Part shown: positions 1-9,371 of the stretch, one piece after another | Layout of the letters: the number at the start of each line of letters is the position of its first letter | How positions within the stretch are numbered: position 1 is the first letter of the stretch | From: Spodoptera frugiperda | Lineage: Eukaryota; Arthropoda; Insecta; Lepidoptera; Noctuidae | Direction of reading: 5' to 3' | Assembly (NCBI RefSeq): GCF_023101765.2 | Contig: NC_064220.1 | Location: forward strand, 8,928,001 to 8,992,000 | Length of the DNA stretch: 64,000 nt | Translations under genes and position numbers: made by a program | The notes under the pieces: model-generated | The model's input: only the letters and a program-made list of their open reading frames with translations | Told to the model about the DNA's origin: nothing | Databases searched by the model: none

Positions 1-1329
1 ATACAACCCCAATCGTAGCTGTTAAAATAGCATTCAGAGTATGGAATATAAAGTCAAACTTAATACCATTTAGTTCATTCAATATCCACGCAATAAGGAT
101 GCAATAGGCGCTAGTATTGCAACTCGAGAGTGCGAAATTTTACAATATCAATGTCGATCGATCGGAATTGGATTCAAGAGTTAGCCTGACCTTTGATTGA
201 GAAATCTATTAATTAAAATGTCAGCAGACTAACATACATGTGATGTATGATATAAGAAATAAAATTACTATTGCATGTAACTTGTAATACACTGTAATTA
301 GCATACATTAGACATACAAATTAGGCTTTGAATTCGATCCATTATGTTAGTTATGAAATAAATTGACTGTGAAATAAACTACTTTCCTATTTTATTTATG
401 AGGCAAAATGTTTGTGTTCTCATGCATTTTTCCTTATTGGATTGACTCACTTTCTGTTCTATTACCGATTGAACAAACAGATCTATGTAGTAATCAAACC
501 TGCGACACATTGTGCAGCAACTGGTTGCAAGTTACCGAGCCAATCATGTTATTAAATCCTTTCTAAAATATTTCACTCTTCATCTTTTTAGATTTCATTC
601 ACTTCCTCTATTAAAATTATGCTTAACAACCAAAAAGTTTAATTTTTGGTAAAACATGCAAATAATCTATACTGAAATACTAGCTTGACAACCAATAGAG
701 TAATTAACTGCTAACAATAACAATACAAAAGTAAATACCATTTGCACAGCTGATCACACATATTTCATAGATTTATGTAAACACACAATCTTACAGTCAG
801 CGTTCTTACTTAACAAACTAAATTAGAAAATATAATCACGTTTTTACATTTACATGTGGTATTTTAAGAGATTCTTGTAAAATGGAATGCATATATAACA
901 TTATTAATGTTTTATGGAACATAAAAACTTGTATGGTATTTTTTTTACATACAAGAATGAACACTGTTATTATCTACTAGAATGACCACAGAATTTAGCA
1001 TTGATAATGGGAATTGTAAAGAGATTTTAATACCATGTAAAATACCATGTAATGAAATACATTTACAGATACTTTCTTCTATATCTTAGTTACAAAGAGA
1101 CTGGTTTATTTAGACTCCTAGACACACCTTAAAACAATAAAGTGTTTGTCTAAACTTAAAAAAAAACTATTGATTTATGTGATAACAACAAATTAATTTA
1201 TATTACTTGTGTATAAATAAATAACACATGTTCTCTTTCTACCAGCTACATAATATTGATAGACAAATATGTACACTAAGTAAAAGTATACAAAGTTAAT
1301 TTCCGTCCGTATTGCAAGTTGGGACTTAC
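1..1329 (-). other. Intron of the ZC3H11A-like gene (continues off the window)
   Basis: AT-rich sequence downstream of the exon 2 donor. No further CCCH-coding exon, RNA gene or recognisable repeat was seen. The intron probably spans all of it. Confidence 0.5.
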
Positions 1330-2240
1330 CCTCAGTTCCATGTGACGTAATTTGCAGCGTTTATCAAGGCACTTGCCCTGCTGCCAAGCTGTGCACATTG
1401 TCTCGCAGCCCAGTGCCGATGGTTCGTGACGGAACACACAGTTGTCCCCCTGAATAACAAATAAAATAACACATTGAATATCTTAAAGTTACAATCATAT
1501 TTTATACTTATTGGTCCATAACTACAAGTGGCTTGTTGTTGTACATCTGTAACTTATTTTAATAACACATTTTCTAAAAGAAACAAATCCTAAAATGGAT
1601 TTAAGACTGCCATTAGCATAAATGCAACTTTGACACACCCTGGCTTGTGGTATTTTGCATATTTTGTAACTATTTCATCAAGTTAGCTTCTAGAGTTGCA
1701 ATATGCAACTTGTGTAACATGGTATTTCTTCAGCAGATTTTGACAGCAAAACTAGTTTGGTGGCTTCCATAAATGTGCTTTTTCTAATCATAGATTGGTA
1801 CAACAACTGTAATATATATCTCTCTTGTCTTCCTCAAGATTATCATGCCCAAAACAGAAAGTCTATAAACATTTAACAATCCACTGACATTATTTTAGCC
1901 AGCATGCACCAAAAGGTCATCCATGCTAATTTAACTTTTCAAATACTCTAGATTCGTTGCAAAATATGGCACCAAAGTAATGTTATATTTTTATACAAAA
2001 ATTGAGGTATATTACATGGTTTTATTGAATGTCAATAAAACATTCTAACCATAAAATATTGTTTAAAACACCACATACCACGTTAGCTTCCATCATTTTT
2101 ATCAGACAATCAGAATATAAACAATATGACATTAGGACTTACATTTTTGTTAGGAAATGTAATAACCAATATTTTCTTACCTTCGTGCATGTGGAGTAGT
2201 AGTAAAAATAACAATCGTTGAATTTCCGTGGAGACTCCAT
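1330..2240 (-). CDS. ZC3H11A-like: ZC3H11A-like CCCH zinc-finger protein, N-terminal part (2 exons, partial)
   Basis: Two exons read right to left. Exon 1 (2240-2181) starts at an ATG and encodes MESPRKFNDCYFYYYSTCTK. It ends at a GTAAG donor in phase 0. Exon 2 (1449-1330) follows a CAG acceptor, encodes 40 residues ending RHMELR, and ends at a GTAAG donor. Joined, they give two CCCH fingers: C-x7-C-x5-C-x3-H (split by the intron) and C-x7-C-x4-C-x3-H. This arrangement, with a CYFYYYSTC-type first finger close to the initiator Met, matches the N-terminus of ZC3H11A. That protein is known in mammals as a nuclear RNA-binding factor associated with TREX mRNA export. I found no third finger exon down to position 1, so the gene continues beyond the window. 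Family assignment is by recognition; function in this organism is inferred. Confidence 0.85.
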
Positions 2241-4177
2241 GGTGTTTTCCGCCGTCGAGGGTCTGTGAAATATTGGGTTCACCGTCTAATAATGCCGACA
2301 CCAAAAAAAATTGTATTACTCAACAGGCACCGCTAAACGCTACAAAATACGTCACGACTGTAATGTAGTGGATCCAATTTATAAATAACACATACAAGAA
2401 GGCTGTAGTTACGTTAAAACTAAGATTTTTCCATTTTGACAATACGTAAAGCACGGCGCGGACAAACAAGTTCCAAATTAAAAACTATCAATATGTCAGA
2501 TCCAGATTGCACACTTACTCACCGCGTATTAGATAAACTAAAAAAATAATTAAATTATACAACGAATATCTACACAATAACGCTATCTAACACAAAATAA
2601 TATGAACGTCACTATTAGAAAGAAGATGTAGTAGATATGGCGGACATGTGGCGGACTTTCATTTCGTTTCGTCCGCCCCACCGTTTGATTGGTTGATCAC
2701 TTGTCTATTTTGTGCCATAGACAATATTTTTACTTTTTCGTGGTATTCGAGATCATAGAAGTATGGGCGCAGAATTTTAAAATAAAAATTAATACTGATC
2801 TAACGTTTTTGAAAACTGTAAATGAGATTGATTGTAAGTTTATACATTATGTATTAATTAAAAATTAAAAACATAAATAAAAAAAAATAATGGTGTATCT
2901 AATAGTTTGTCTAATGTCTAATAAAGTAATGACTGAGTGATGGTACTTTATTCGAATATATTTTTCGTTTTTGTTTTAATTCGAAGATAAATCTTAAATA
3001 ATATTTTCGCAATCAAAAAATTAACCGATCTAAATCAAATTAATATTTTGCAAACCGCGCGCGCCGGCCATTTCATCTTACTATCAATCAAAATAATTAG
3101 TTTCGGAAAACTTAGTTTGCCTACTTTGCCTTTACATTAAATTATTTTTAACACTCGTATGGATAGGAATATTATTAAAGAAATCTTAGATCACTTACAT
3201 ATTCAATAAACTATAGCAGTCCGCTCAGCACTTTGGTTTCTCGCAGGTACTATTCTCAGGTTTTCCCCGTCGAATTTTATTTCTTTACAAACGCGAACAC
3301 TCCAAGAAAGGAATTATTTTATGATAACGATGTTTCTTCTTAGATATTCAATAAGAAATGCCGAACCAAACGCGATAAATAGTATAAATAGATGACTTAA
3401 TTAATTGTTGCAAAATGCTATTAATGTGTAGCAAAATAATGTCATTAAAATGTAATTTAGAATAATAGGTATTTTATTAGTTAAATACGCTATTAATGAA
3501 ATCTAATGACTTGGGAATTTACGGTAACGTTTAGACCACGTGTTATGCCAATTGTTAAATTAAAATATGAGAAAATTATGAGATTATTATTTAAAAATAA
3601 AATAATTTCTGATTTCTGAATGTTATAATCTACGATTACGACTTGTATGGCTTGGAATTGAATTTGTATGTATCGTTAATTTGGAATACTTTAATAATGT
3701 ATCGAGACTAATATGATAATGACTAATTGTGTTTTAAATTCTGATTTGTATTTTATTATTGTATACCTCAACGGCAGCTGAACTTATTTTAATTATTTAA
3801 GACCTGAAGGTCTACTCTAATTCAACGAAAAACGAAGTTTCGTCCGAAACTTCGCAGATTTCGTAATATAATTCCATTTATTGCGAACTTTCGTGAACAA
3901 AAATAAACGAATGAAATGATTTTGATTTGAAATTAAAAATAAAAATTTTAAGTAATTTATTTATAAATCAATAAAACCTACGGCCGAAGATTAAACGAAA
4001 CTTCGTATTCGAGAACCGGAGTAGCCCTACTGTATTTATGATCCATAAGTCCACAATAAAGATGCTTTGATTTGATTTGAAAAATAATCAAGAAAATAAT
4101 TAATCTCCTTCGCCAAACAGTCTGAGGGCAACAGTTATTGATTTTGGGGTGCTAGAGGAGTTCACCGGGACAGTAAT
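2241..4177. other. 5' flank of the ZC3H11A-like gene and intergenic DNA
   Basis: No coding exon is supported. A GC-richer patch near 2640-2690, with short GGCGGAC/GTCCGCC dyads, could be part of a promoter or 5' UTR. The end of the region, about 4030-4080, has AATAAAG followed by TTTGATTTGATTTGA, which looks like the 3' tail of an old non-LTR retroelement. Confidence 0.4.
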
Positions 4178-4181
4178 AGAT
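4178..4181. repeat. Target-site duplication, left copy (AGAT)
   Basis: AGAT directly before the left LTR; the same four bases follow the right LTR at 10233-10236. It marks the integrase-generated stagger. Confidence 0.85.
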
Positions 4182-4247
4182 TTTTGAGGGAGAGAGCAGG
4201 TTTCTTCTTGTTGAAATAAAACTCTTGAAGTCGTTTTTCGGAATGAA

Positions 4248-4253
4248 TTTATT
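4248..4253 (-). terminator. Candidate polyadenylation signal in the 3' LTR
   Basis: AATAAA on the minus strand inside R/U5 of the 3' LTR, about 65 bp before the LTR end. The position suits 3' processing of the element's RNA. The same hexamer occurs in the 5' LTR. Confidence 0.5.
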
Positions 4254-4652
4254 TGCCAAATGACCCTACTAATAAATACAGCTACCGTAGCACACTTACA
4301 TACTAAGTACACACCGAAATGCTTTTTGCAACCGACCAATAGCAGCGCAGGACCGATCGCGCGAGTTTGACATCGCGTCCGCGAGAGGGCGCCGTCGCTC
4401 GCTCGCGTCGCGTGGCCGCGGCGCCGCTTTAAAAAGGCGCGCTCCCCGCGCCGCGTCCCTTTCGCTCCGGTGCCGTCGACGTGTGCAGACGTCTCTCCGC
4501 TCGTGCTATCTCGCTGATCGCCGTGTCTTCGTGACTCCGTGTTCCTCGTGCTCAGCTTCTGCTTGCTTGCTGCGTGTGTTGTGTGTCGCTTGTGCCATGC
4601 CGTGCTTCTGCATGTCTTGGTTCCAACAGCCGTCAATAGAAACTTATACAAA

Positions 4653-5075
4653 CGTCTTTTTCAAGACGCGTTTCTGTACAGAAGTCAAAAACGTAAACAA
4701 CCGTCTTTCTCAAGACGTGTTTCTGTGCAGTGGTCAAAAACGTGAACAACCGTCTTTTTCAAGACGTGTTTCTGTGCGGAAGTCAAAAACGTTAACAACC
4801 GTCTTTCTCAAGACGTGTTTCTGTGCAGAAGTCAAAAACGTAAACAAACGTCTTTTTCAAGGCGAATTGCTTCCTCGTTTCTTGATAACAGAAAGAGTCA
4901 AAAACATAATGTGTCCAAACGTCTTTTTCAAGGCGACTTGCTTCCTGGTTTCTTGATAACAGAGAAAGTCAAAAACGCAACGAATCCAAACGTCTTTTTC
5001 AAGGCGACTTGCTTCACTGTTTCTTGATAACAGAGATAGTCAAAAACACAATATCCAAACGTCTTTTTCAAGACG
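4653..5075. repeat. U3 minisatellite of the 3' LTR, 8 units in two size classes
   Basis: Eight copies of a core CGTCTTTTTCAAGACG or close variant start at 4653, 4702, 4751, 4800, 4849, 4920, 4991 and 5060. The first four intervals are each exactly 49 bp; the last three are 71, 71 and 69 bp. Most of the first five cores are dyads (CGTCTT/AAGACG around a short loop). The 70-bp class often has AAGGCG, which breaks the dyad. The partner LTR holds only the 71/71/69 part. Confidence 0.92.
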
Positions 5076-5234
5076 ATTTGCTTCACTGTTTCTCGTTAAC
5101 ATAGAAAGTCAAAACAAAGGTAATTGTTTGGTTCTTCACTGAGGTATGGTAAAGGTAAACTGGTTTTGCACGGAGGTACGGTATTGGTAATCTGGTTTTG
5201 ACGAAGGTAACTGGTAATGTATCATGTCACTATA

Positions 5235-5247
5235 TCACTCCCCCCTA
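5235..5247 (-). promoter_or_regulatory. Polypurine tract (plus-strand primer site)
   Basis: In element orientation TAGGGGGGAGTGA lies immediately before the 3' LTR start TATAGTGAC. The tract overlaps the pol stop codon TAG, so no room is left for another gene. Confidence 0.85.
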
Positions 5248-8200
5248 AGCGAAGCGTACATTTGGTTTCACTGTCCGGCCGGTGCGGGTGACGTAGGCTT
5301 CGCGCGGTGGGGCGGGGGCGGGTAGCGGCGTCCGCGCGTCGTTGCTTGTGTGTGTAGTTGAAGTACTTGTAGCGCTCGACGTATTTGATGAAGTTGAGGT
5401 TTTGTGTTCTTCTTCGTTGTGTAAGTATGCCAGTTTATCTTCGTTGAGTAAGTATGCCGGTTTTATTCTGTCTATTGAGACGACTGTAGTTCGATTAGGC
5501 ATCTGTAGGGTAAAATTCTTCCCGTCGCGTTGAATCACCTTGTAGGGGCCATCGTAGGGAGGTACAAGCGGGCTGCGCACGGTGTCATTGCGCACAAAGA
5601 CATGTGTACACGTGGTTAGATCTTTGTGTACGAATGTGCGTACGGTGTTTGAGTGTGGTTTGTTGTTCGTGGATAACGTAGACATTGTTTCGGTCAGCTG
5701 ACGGACGAATTCGGCATCGTCAATGTTCGGCTGTGTAGGCACGAAGAAATCCGATGGTACACGAAGCGTAGAACCGTAGGTCATGAGTGCCGCGCTGACT
5801 TCCTTGTCTTGTCGAAGTGCTGTACGTAATCCTAGTAACACCGTTGATAACTCGTCGCTCCAGTTTGTGCGCGCGCATCTCGCCATGAGTGCCGACTTCA
5901 AAGTGCGGTGCCAGCGCTCGATTTGTCCGTTGGCTTGCGGGTGGAAAGCAGTAGTACGGATTCTTTTTATTCCGCATTTCTTCATTAGTGAATTGAACAG
6001 TGACGATTCGAACTGTCTGCCTTGGTCAGTCGTGATGCGTAGTGGGCAACCAAATCTTGATATCCACCCGTCGAAGATGGCTTTGGCGATCGTGTCCGCG
6101 GTGATATCTCGGACTGGTATCGCCTCAGGCCATTTCGTGCAGCGGTCGATCATCGTCACTAGGTATCGGTAGTCGTTCGATGGCGGCAGCGGTCCCACGA
6201 TGTCAACGTGTATGTGCTCGAAACGTTGTGATTTTTCGAACTCGCCGAGAGGACTGATAGTGTGCCGCTGTACTTTTCCACGCTGACAACCGATGCATGT
6301 CTTCGCCCATGTTCCGACTTCTTTGTTCATGTTCGACCAGAAGAACTTCGTTGACATTATCTTCCTCGTAGTACGTACGCCTGGGTGACTGAGATCGTGT
6401 TGCGCTTTGAATGCAGCAAAACGATATTTCGCGGGTAAATACGGACGTATGTTGCCTGTTGATGTTTCGCAGATAATCGGTCGTTGACCTCCGGGTAGTG
6501 AAATACTTGTGAACTGTAGATTAGGTCTTGACATGCAAATCTGTAGTTCTGAGTCGTTTTCTTGGTCTATTGCGAGTTGATTGTAGTCGATTGAAGTTTC
6601 TGTTAGATCGATCTCTTCAATGCGTGATAAGGCGTCGGCCGCTTCGTTGTTATCACCGTGCACGTACTTTATGTTCGAACAAAACTGGCTGATGAAGTGA
6701 AGTTGACGTTCTCTTCGTGATGTATCGCTGGTACTAGGTGATCTTGTTAGTGCATAAGTAAGAGGTTTGTGGTCTGTGAATATTGTTAGGTCGTTGCCCT
6801 CTATTAGTCGACGGAGATGTTTGACGGCAGTGTACATTGCTAATAATTCGCGATCGTATACACTGTAACGTCGCTGTGTTTCACTCATTGTCTTCGAGAA
6901 AAATGCTAGCGGTTTCCACACGTTGTCCACTTGTTGTTGAAGTACGGCGCCGATGCTTGAGTTCGATGCGTCGGTATATAAGCGTAGCGGCGCGTTATGT
7001 ATTGGGTGCGTGAGCGTCGTAGCGTCGAGAATGCTTTGTCGGCATTTCTCAAAGGCTTGTTCTGCTTCCGTGGTCCATGGTATCGGAGTTTTGTCTTTCT
7101 TCTTAGTGTTATGAAGATATTTATTTAGTTCATGTTGATATTCGGCTTGATGGGGTAGGCAGCTGCGGTAAAAGTTGATCATGCCGAGAAATCTTCTTAG
7201 GTCTTGCACTGTTTGTGGTTTTGGGTAGTTAACTATGGCTTGAATTCGTTCTTGAGTAGGTTTGATTCCTTCCGGTGACACTTCGTACCCGAGAAACTCG
7301 ACGTTTTGTTTATCGAACTCGCACTTATCGATGTTTAGACTGACGCCGTAGGTATTTAGGCGTTCGAGTACTATTTCGATGTGACGTCGATGTTCGTCTT
7401 GATTCTTCGAATGCACAAGTAGATCGTCGATGTAACAAAACACGATGTCGTCGAGTCCTCGTAACACTTCGTGCATGAATCTTTGAAACGTTTGTCCGGA
7501 GTTTCTTAGGCCGAATGTCATGCAGTTAAACTCGAAGAGACCAAATGGAGTGATTATTGCGGTTTTCTGTGCGTCTTCTTTAGCGATAGGTATCCAGAAG
7601 TATGCCATCTTGAGGTCGAGTTTTGAAAAGATCTTCTTGCCGTGGAGTTGGTAGGTGAAATCTTGGATACGTGGTATAGGGTATCTATCGGGTACTGTGA
7701 CGGCGTTTAGTCTTCTGTAGTCGCCGCAGACTCGAAGTGAACCGTCTTTTTTCTTGACGACGTGCAGTGGACTCGCCCAAGGACTGTTTGACGGCTTGCA
7801 AATACCCATCTCCATCATATGTTCGAACTCGAGTTTCGCTGCTTTGTATCTGTCGGGCGGTAGAGGTCGCGCACGTGAGTATATAGGTGGTCCGGTTGTC
7901 TCGATGTGGTGCGTGACGTTATGTTTCACTGGAGTTTTCAATGACATAGGTCGCAGAACGTCTGGATACTTCTTCAGTAGGTCGTGATAGGCGTGATCAC
8001 GGTTAACTGTGTAGACTGTTTCTTGATCGGAGCTGTTGATCTTGATTGTGTTTACACTGAGTTCGGTGACGCGGTCGATGAGTTTTCTTCGGTGTAAGTC
8101 GACTAGTAGTTTGTGATGTACTAGGAAGTCTGCGCCCAGTATTGATGTGTTGACGTCGGCTACGACGAAAGTCCATCTGAATCGTCTTCGCAGACCTAGG

Positions 8201-8508
8201 TTGAGCTCGAGTGTGCGCTCTCCGTAGGTGCGAATTTCGGTGCCGTTTGCTGCGAATAGTTTGTATGCTGTCTTCGCCGGCTTCGAATGTTTCTTGTTTC
8301 TTGCAGAAAGGACAGATATGTCGGCTCCCGTGTCGATTAGAAATTTTTCTCGTAAGTTAGTGTCGATAATACAGAGTCGGCGGCTTGTTTGGTTTACATC
8401 GACGCCCGCCAACGTAGATGTACTTTCTAGTTTTCCCGCTTCTTCGCACACGGTGGTTCGCATTTGCGTGCTTCGTCGCCGAATCGGTAGTGGTAGCGAC
8501 ACAACCAA
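5245..8508 (-). CDS. pol: Pol polyprotein: protease, reverse transcriptase, RNase H, integrase
   Basis: About 1,087 codons, fully open. Residue numbers count from the first triplet used here, a TTG at 8508; the first ATG is at about codon 16. Protease: aspartic motif DTGAD at 59-63. Reverse transcriptase: about 230-450, with YIDD at 359-362. RNase H: about 505-630, acidic residues in YTDASN, DRELLA and FTDHKPL. Integrase: zinc motif H704, H708, C738, C741, then D769, D828 and E864 with the classic D-x35-E spacing, and a C-terminal GPY-type module. No chromodomain was seen. The frame is -1 relative to gag and is open from about 8528, overlapping gag by about 100 nt, so pol is probably made as a frameshift fusion. 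All recognised catalytic residues are present. Confidence 0.96.
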   Translation of the reverse strand: MVVSLPLPIRRRSTQMRTTVCEEAGKLESTSTLAGVDVNQTSRRLCIIDTNLREKFLIDTGADISVLSARNKKHSKPAKTAYKLFAANGTEIRTYGERTLELNLGLRRRFRWTFVVADVNTSILGADFLVHHKLLVDLHRRKLIDRVTELSVNTIKINSSDQETVYTVNRDHAYHDLLKKYPDVLRPMSLKTPVKHNVTHHIETTGPPIYSRARPLPPDRYKAAKLEFEHMMEMGICKPSNSPWASPLHVVKKKDGSLRVCGDYRRLNAVTVPDRYPIPRIQDFTYQLHGKKIFSKLDLKMAYFWIPIAKEDAQKTAIITPFGLFEFNCMTFGLRNSGQTFQRFMHEVLRGLDDIVFCYIDDLLVHSKNQDEHRRHIEIVLERLNTYGVSLNIDKCEFDKQNVEFLGYEVSPEGIKPTQERIQAIVNYPKPQTVQDLRRFLGMINFYRSCLPHQAEYQHELNKYLHNTKKKDKTPIPWTTEAEQAFEKCRQSILDATTLTHPIHNAPLRLYTDASNSSIGAVLQQQVDNVWKPLAFFSKTMSETQRRYSVYDRELLAMYTAVKHLRRLIEGNDLTIFTDHKPLTYALTRSPSTSDTSRRERQLHFISQFCSNIKYVHGDNNEAADALSRIEEIDLTETSIDYNQLAIDQENDSELQICMSRPNLQFTSISLPGGQRPIICETSTGNIRPYLPAKYRFAAFKAQHDLSHPGVRTTRKIMSTKFFWSNMNKEVGTWAKTCIGCQRGKVQRHTISPLGEFEKSQRFEHIHVDIVGPLPPSNDYRYLVTMIDRCTKWPEAIPVRDITADTIAKAIFDGWISRFGCPLRITTDQGRQFESSLFNSLMKKCGIKRIRTTAFHPQANGQIERWHRTLKSALMARCARTNWSDELSTVLLGLRTALRQDKEVSAALMTYGSTLRVPSDFFVPTQPNIDDAEFVRQLTETMSTLSTNNKPHSNTVRTFVHKDLTTCTHVFVRNDTVRSPLVPPYDGPYKVIQRDGKNFTLQMPNRTTVVSIDRIKPAYLLNEDKLAYLHNEEEHKTSTSSNTSSATSTSTTHTSNDARTPLPAPAPPREAYVTRTGRTVKPNVRFA

Positions 8509-9281
8509 TTCGGGTCGCCAGGCTTGATGCTACTCTGCCCACGCTGTCTGGATCGTGATTGCGAGCGTGAACGGTTGCGATGTGGGAAGCGCGAGTAGCG
8601 GCGGTAGTTTCCCGCGCTTTGCTGATTCGTACGAAGTTCGGCGATTTCCAGGGAAAGTTTCTCTATTTGTTTCGATAGTAAGGCGAATTGTAAGTTTTCT
8701 TGACACGCTGTTGTGGTTGTTGAGACTGCGTTGATGGAAGTAGGCTCGAAGTGCTCCATCATTTTGTCAGCCATGGCGGCTAGCATTTCAAGTGACGACT
8801 CGGTGTTTACGGAGATTACGGCGCGTACTTGTGTAGGGAGTTGATTCAACCACATTACTTTGAGAGCTTCGTCGGACAGGAGTTTGCCGCTGAGGTCACG
8901 CATCTTGCGGAGTAGTTGACTGGGCTTCTGGTCGCCGAGCTCGAGACCACTGAGTAGTTTCTGTAGCTGGCGATGGTTAGATTCTTGGTACGTGGAGATT
9001 AGCCGTTCCTTTAGCGTACTGTACTTACCGGTAGCTGGGGGGTTCAGAATGATGTCGGCGATCTGTTCTAGGTCGCTGTTGCCGAGCAGTGGTACGACGA
9101 GGTTGAATTTCTGCTCCTCTCCTATCTTGCTGGCGGCGACGGCTGCCTCGAATTGCGCAAACCAGAGGCGGGGATTTTGCCGCCAAAATTGTGGCAATCT
9201 TGCGGGCAGGGATATCGTCGCCACGTCGCTCTTCACTGTGGTTACGCCGTGGGCGTCGCAGAATTCTTCGCTGGTAGCCAT
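8427..9281 (-). CDS. gag: Gag-like structural protein
   Basis: 284 codons, starting 90 bp after the 5' LTR at an ATG in good context (ATTATGG). The N-terminal and central parts resemble capsid-type gag of arthropod Ty3 elements, with WRQNPRLWFAQFEAA near residue 33. A basic Arg/Ser-rich stretch follows (about 228-250). The C-terminus has a non-canonical Cys/His cluster, C-x2-H...C-x3-C, in place of the retroviral C-x2-C-x4-H-x4-C knuckle. The protein should assemble the virus-like particle and package element RNA. The end overlaps pol in the -1 frame. Identity rests on position and general features; the capsid fold was not tested. Confidence 0.88.
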   Translation of the reverse strand: MATSEEFCDAHGVTTVKSDVATISLPARLPQFWRQNPRLWFAQFEAAVAASKIGEEQKFNLVVPLLGNSDLEQIADIILNPPATGKYSTLKERLISTYQESNHRQLQKLLSGLELGDQKPSQLLRKMRDLSGKLLSDEALKVMWLNQLPTQVRAVISVNTESSLEMLAAMADKMMEHFEPTSINAVSTTTTACQENLQFALLSKQIEKLSLEIAELRTNQQSAGNYRRYSRFPHRNRSRSQSRSRQRGQSSIKPGDPNWLCRYHYRFGDEARKCEPPCAKKREN

Positions 9282-9358
9282 AATTTTCTTTCTTCAGACT
9301 GGCAGGGATTCGACGTCTTGATATTAATATTTTCCTTTTCCTGTGTTCTTTCTTCTCA

Positions 9359-9370
9359 GGAGGGTCACCA
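9359..9370 (-). promoter_or_regulatory. tRNA primer-binding site
   Basis: In element orientation TGGTGACCCTCC lies one base after the 5' LTR end. TGG pairs with the CCA end of a tRNA. I cannot name the tRNA species without a tRNA set to compare. Confidence 0.8.
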
Positions 9371-9371
9371 G

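Larger units (their letters stand above)
4182..5234 (-). repeat. 3' LTR of the Ty3/gypsy element (1053 bp)
   Basis: Near-identical to 9372-10232 apart from extra tandem units. In element orientation U3 comes first (5234 down to about 4450) and contains the minisatellite. A CpG-rich block with a TATA-like TTTAAAAA follows, then R/U5 with an AATAAA signal. It is 192 bp longer than its partner, almost entirely because of four extra 49-bp repeat units. Confidence 0.95.

Noticed and set aside
4100..4651. 183-codon minus-strand open frame over the left LTR
   Set aside because: It lies in the LTR and its flank, is low-complexity Arg/Thr-rich, and a shorter version repeats in the other LTR.
4653..5075. 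CRISPR-like array of short repeats and spacers
   Set aside because: Spacers are near-identical to one another, the array lies in a retrotransposon LTR, and the genome is eukaryotic.
5000..5245. An env gene after pol
   Set aside because: The pol stop overlaps the polypurine tract; there is no space for another frame.
5720..6172. Open frames antisense to or overlapping pol
   Set aside because: They are shadows of the integrase-coding frame with no family features.
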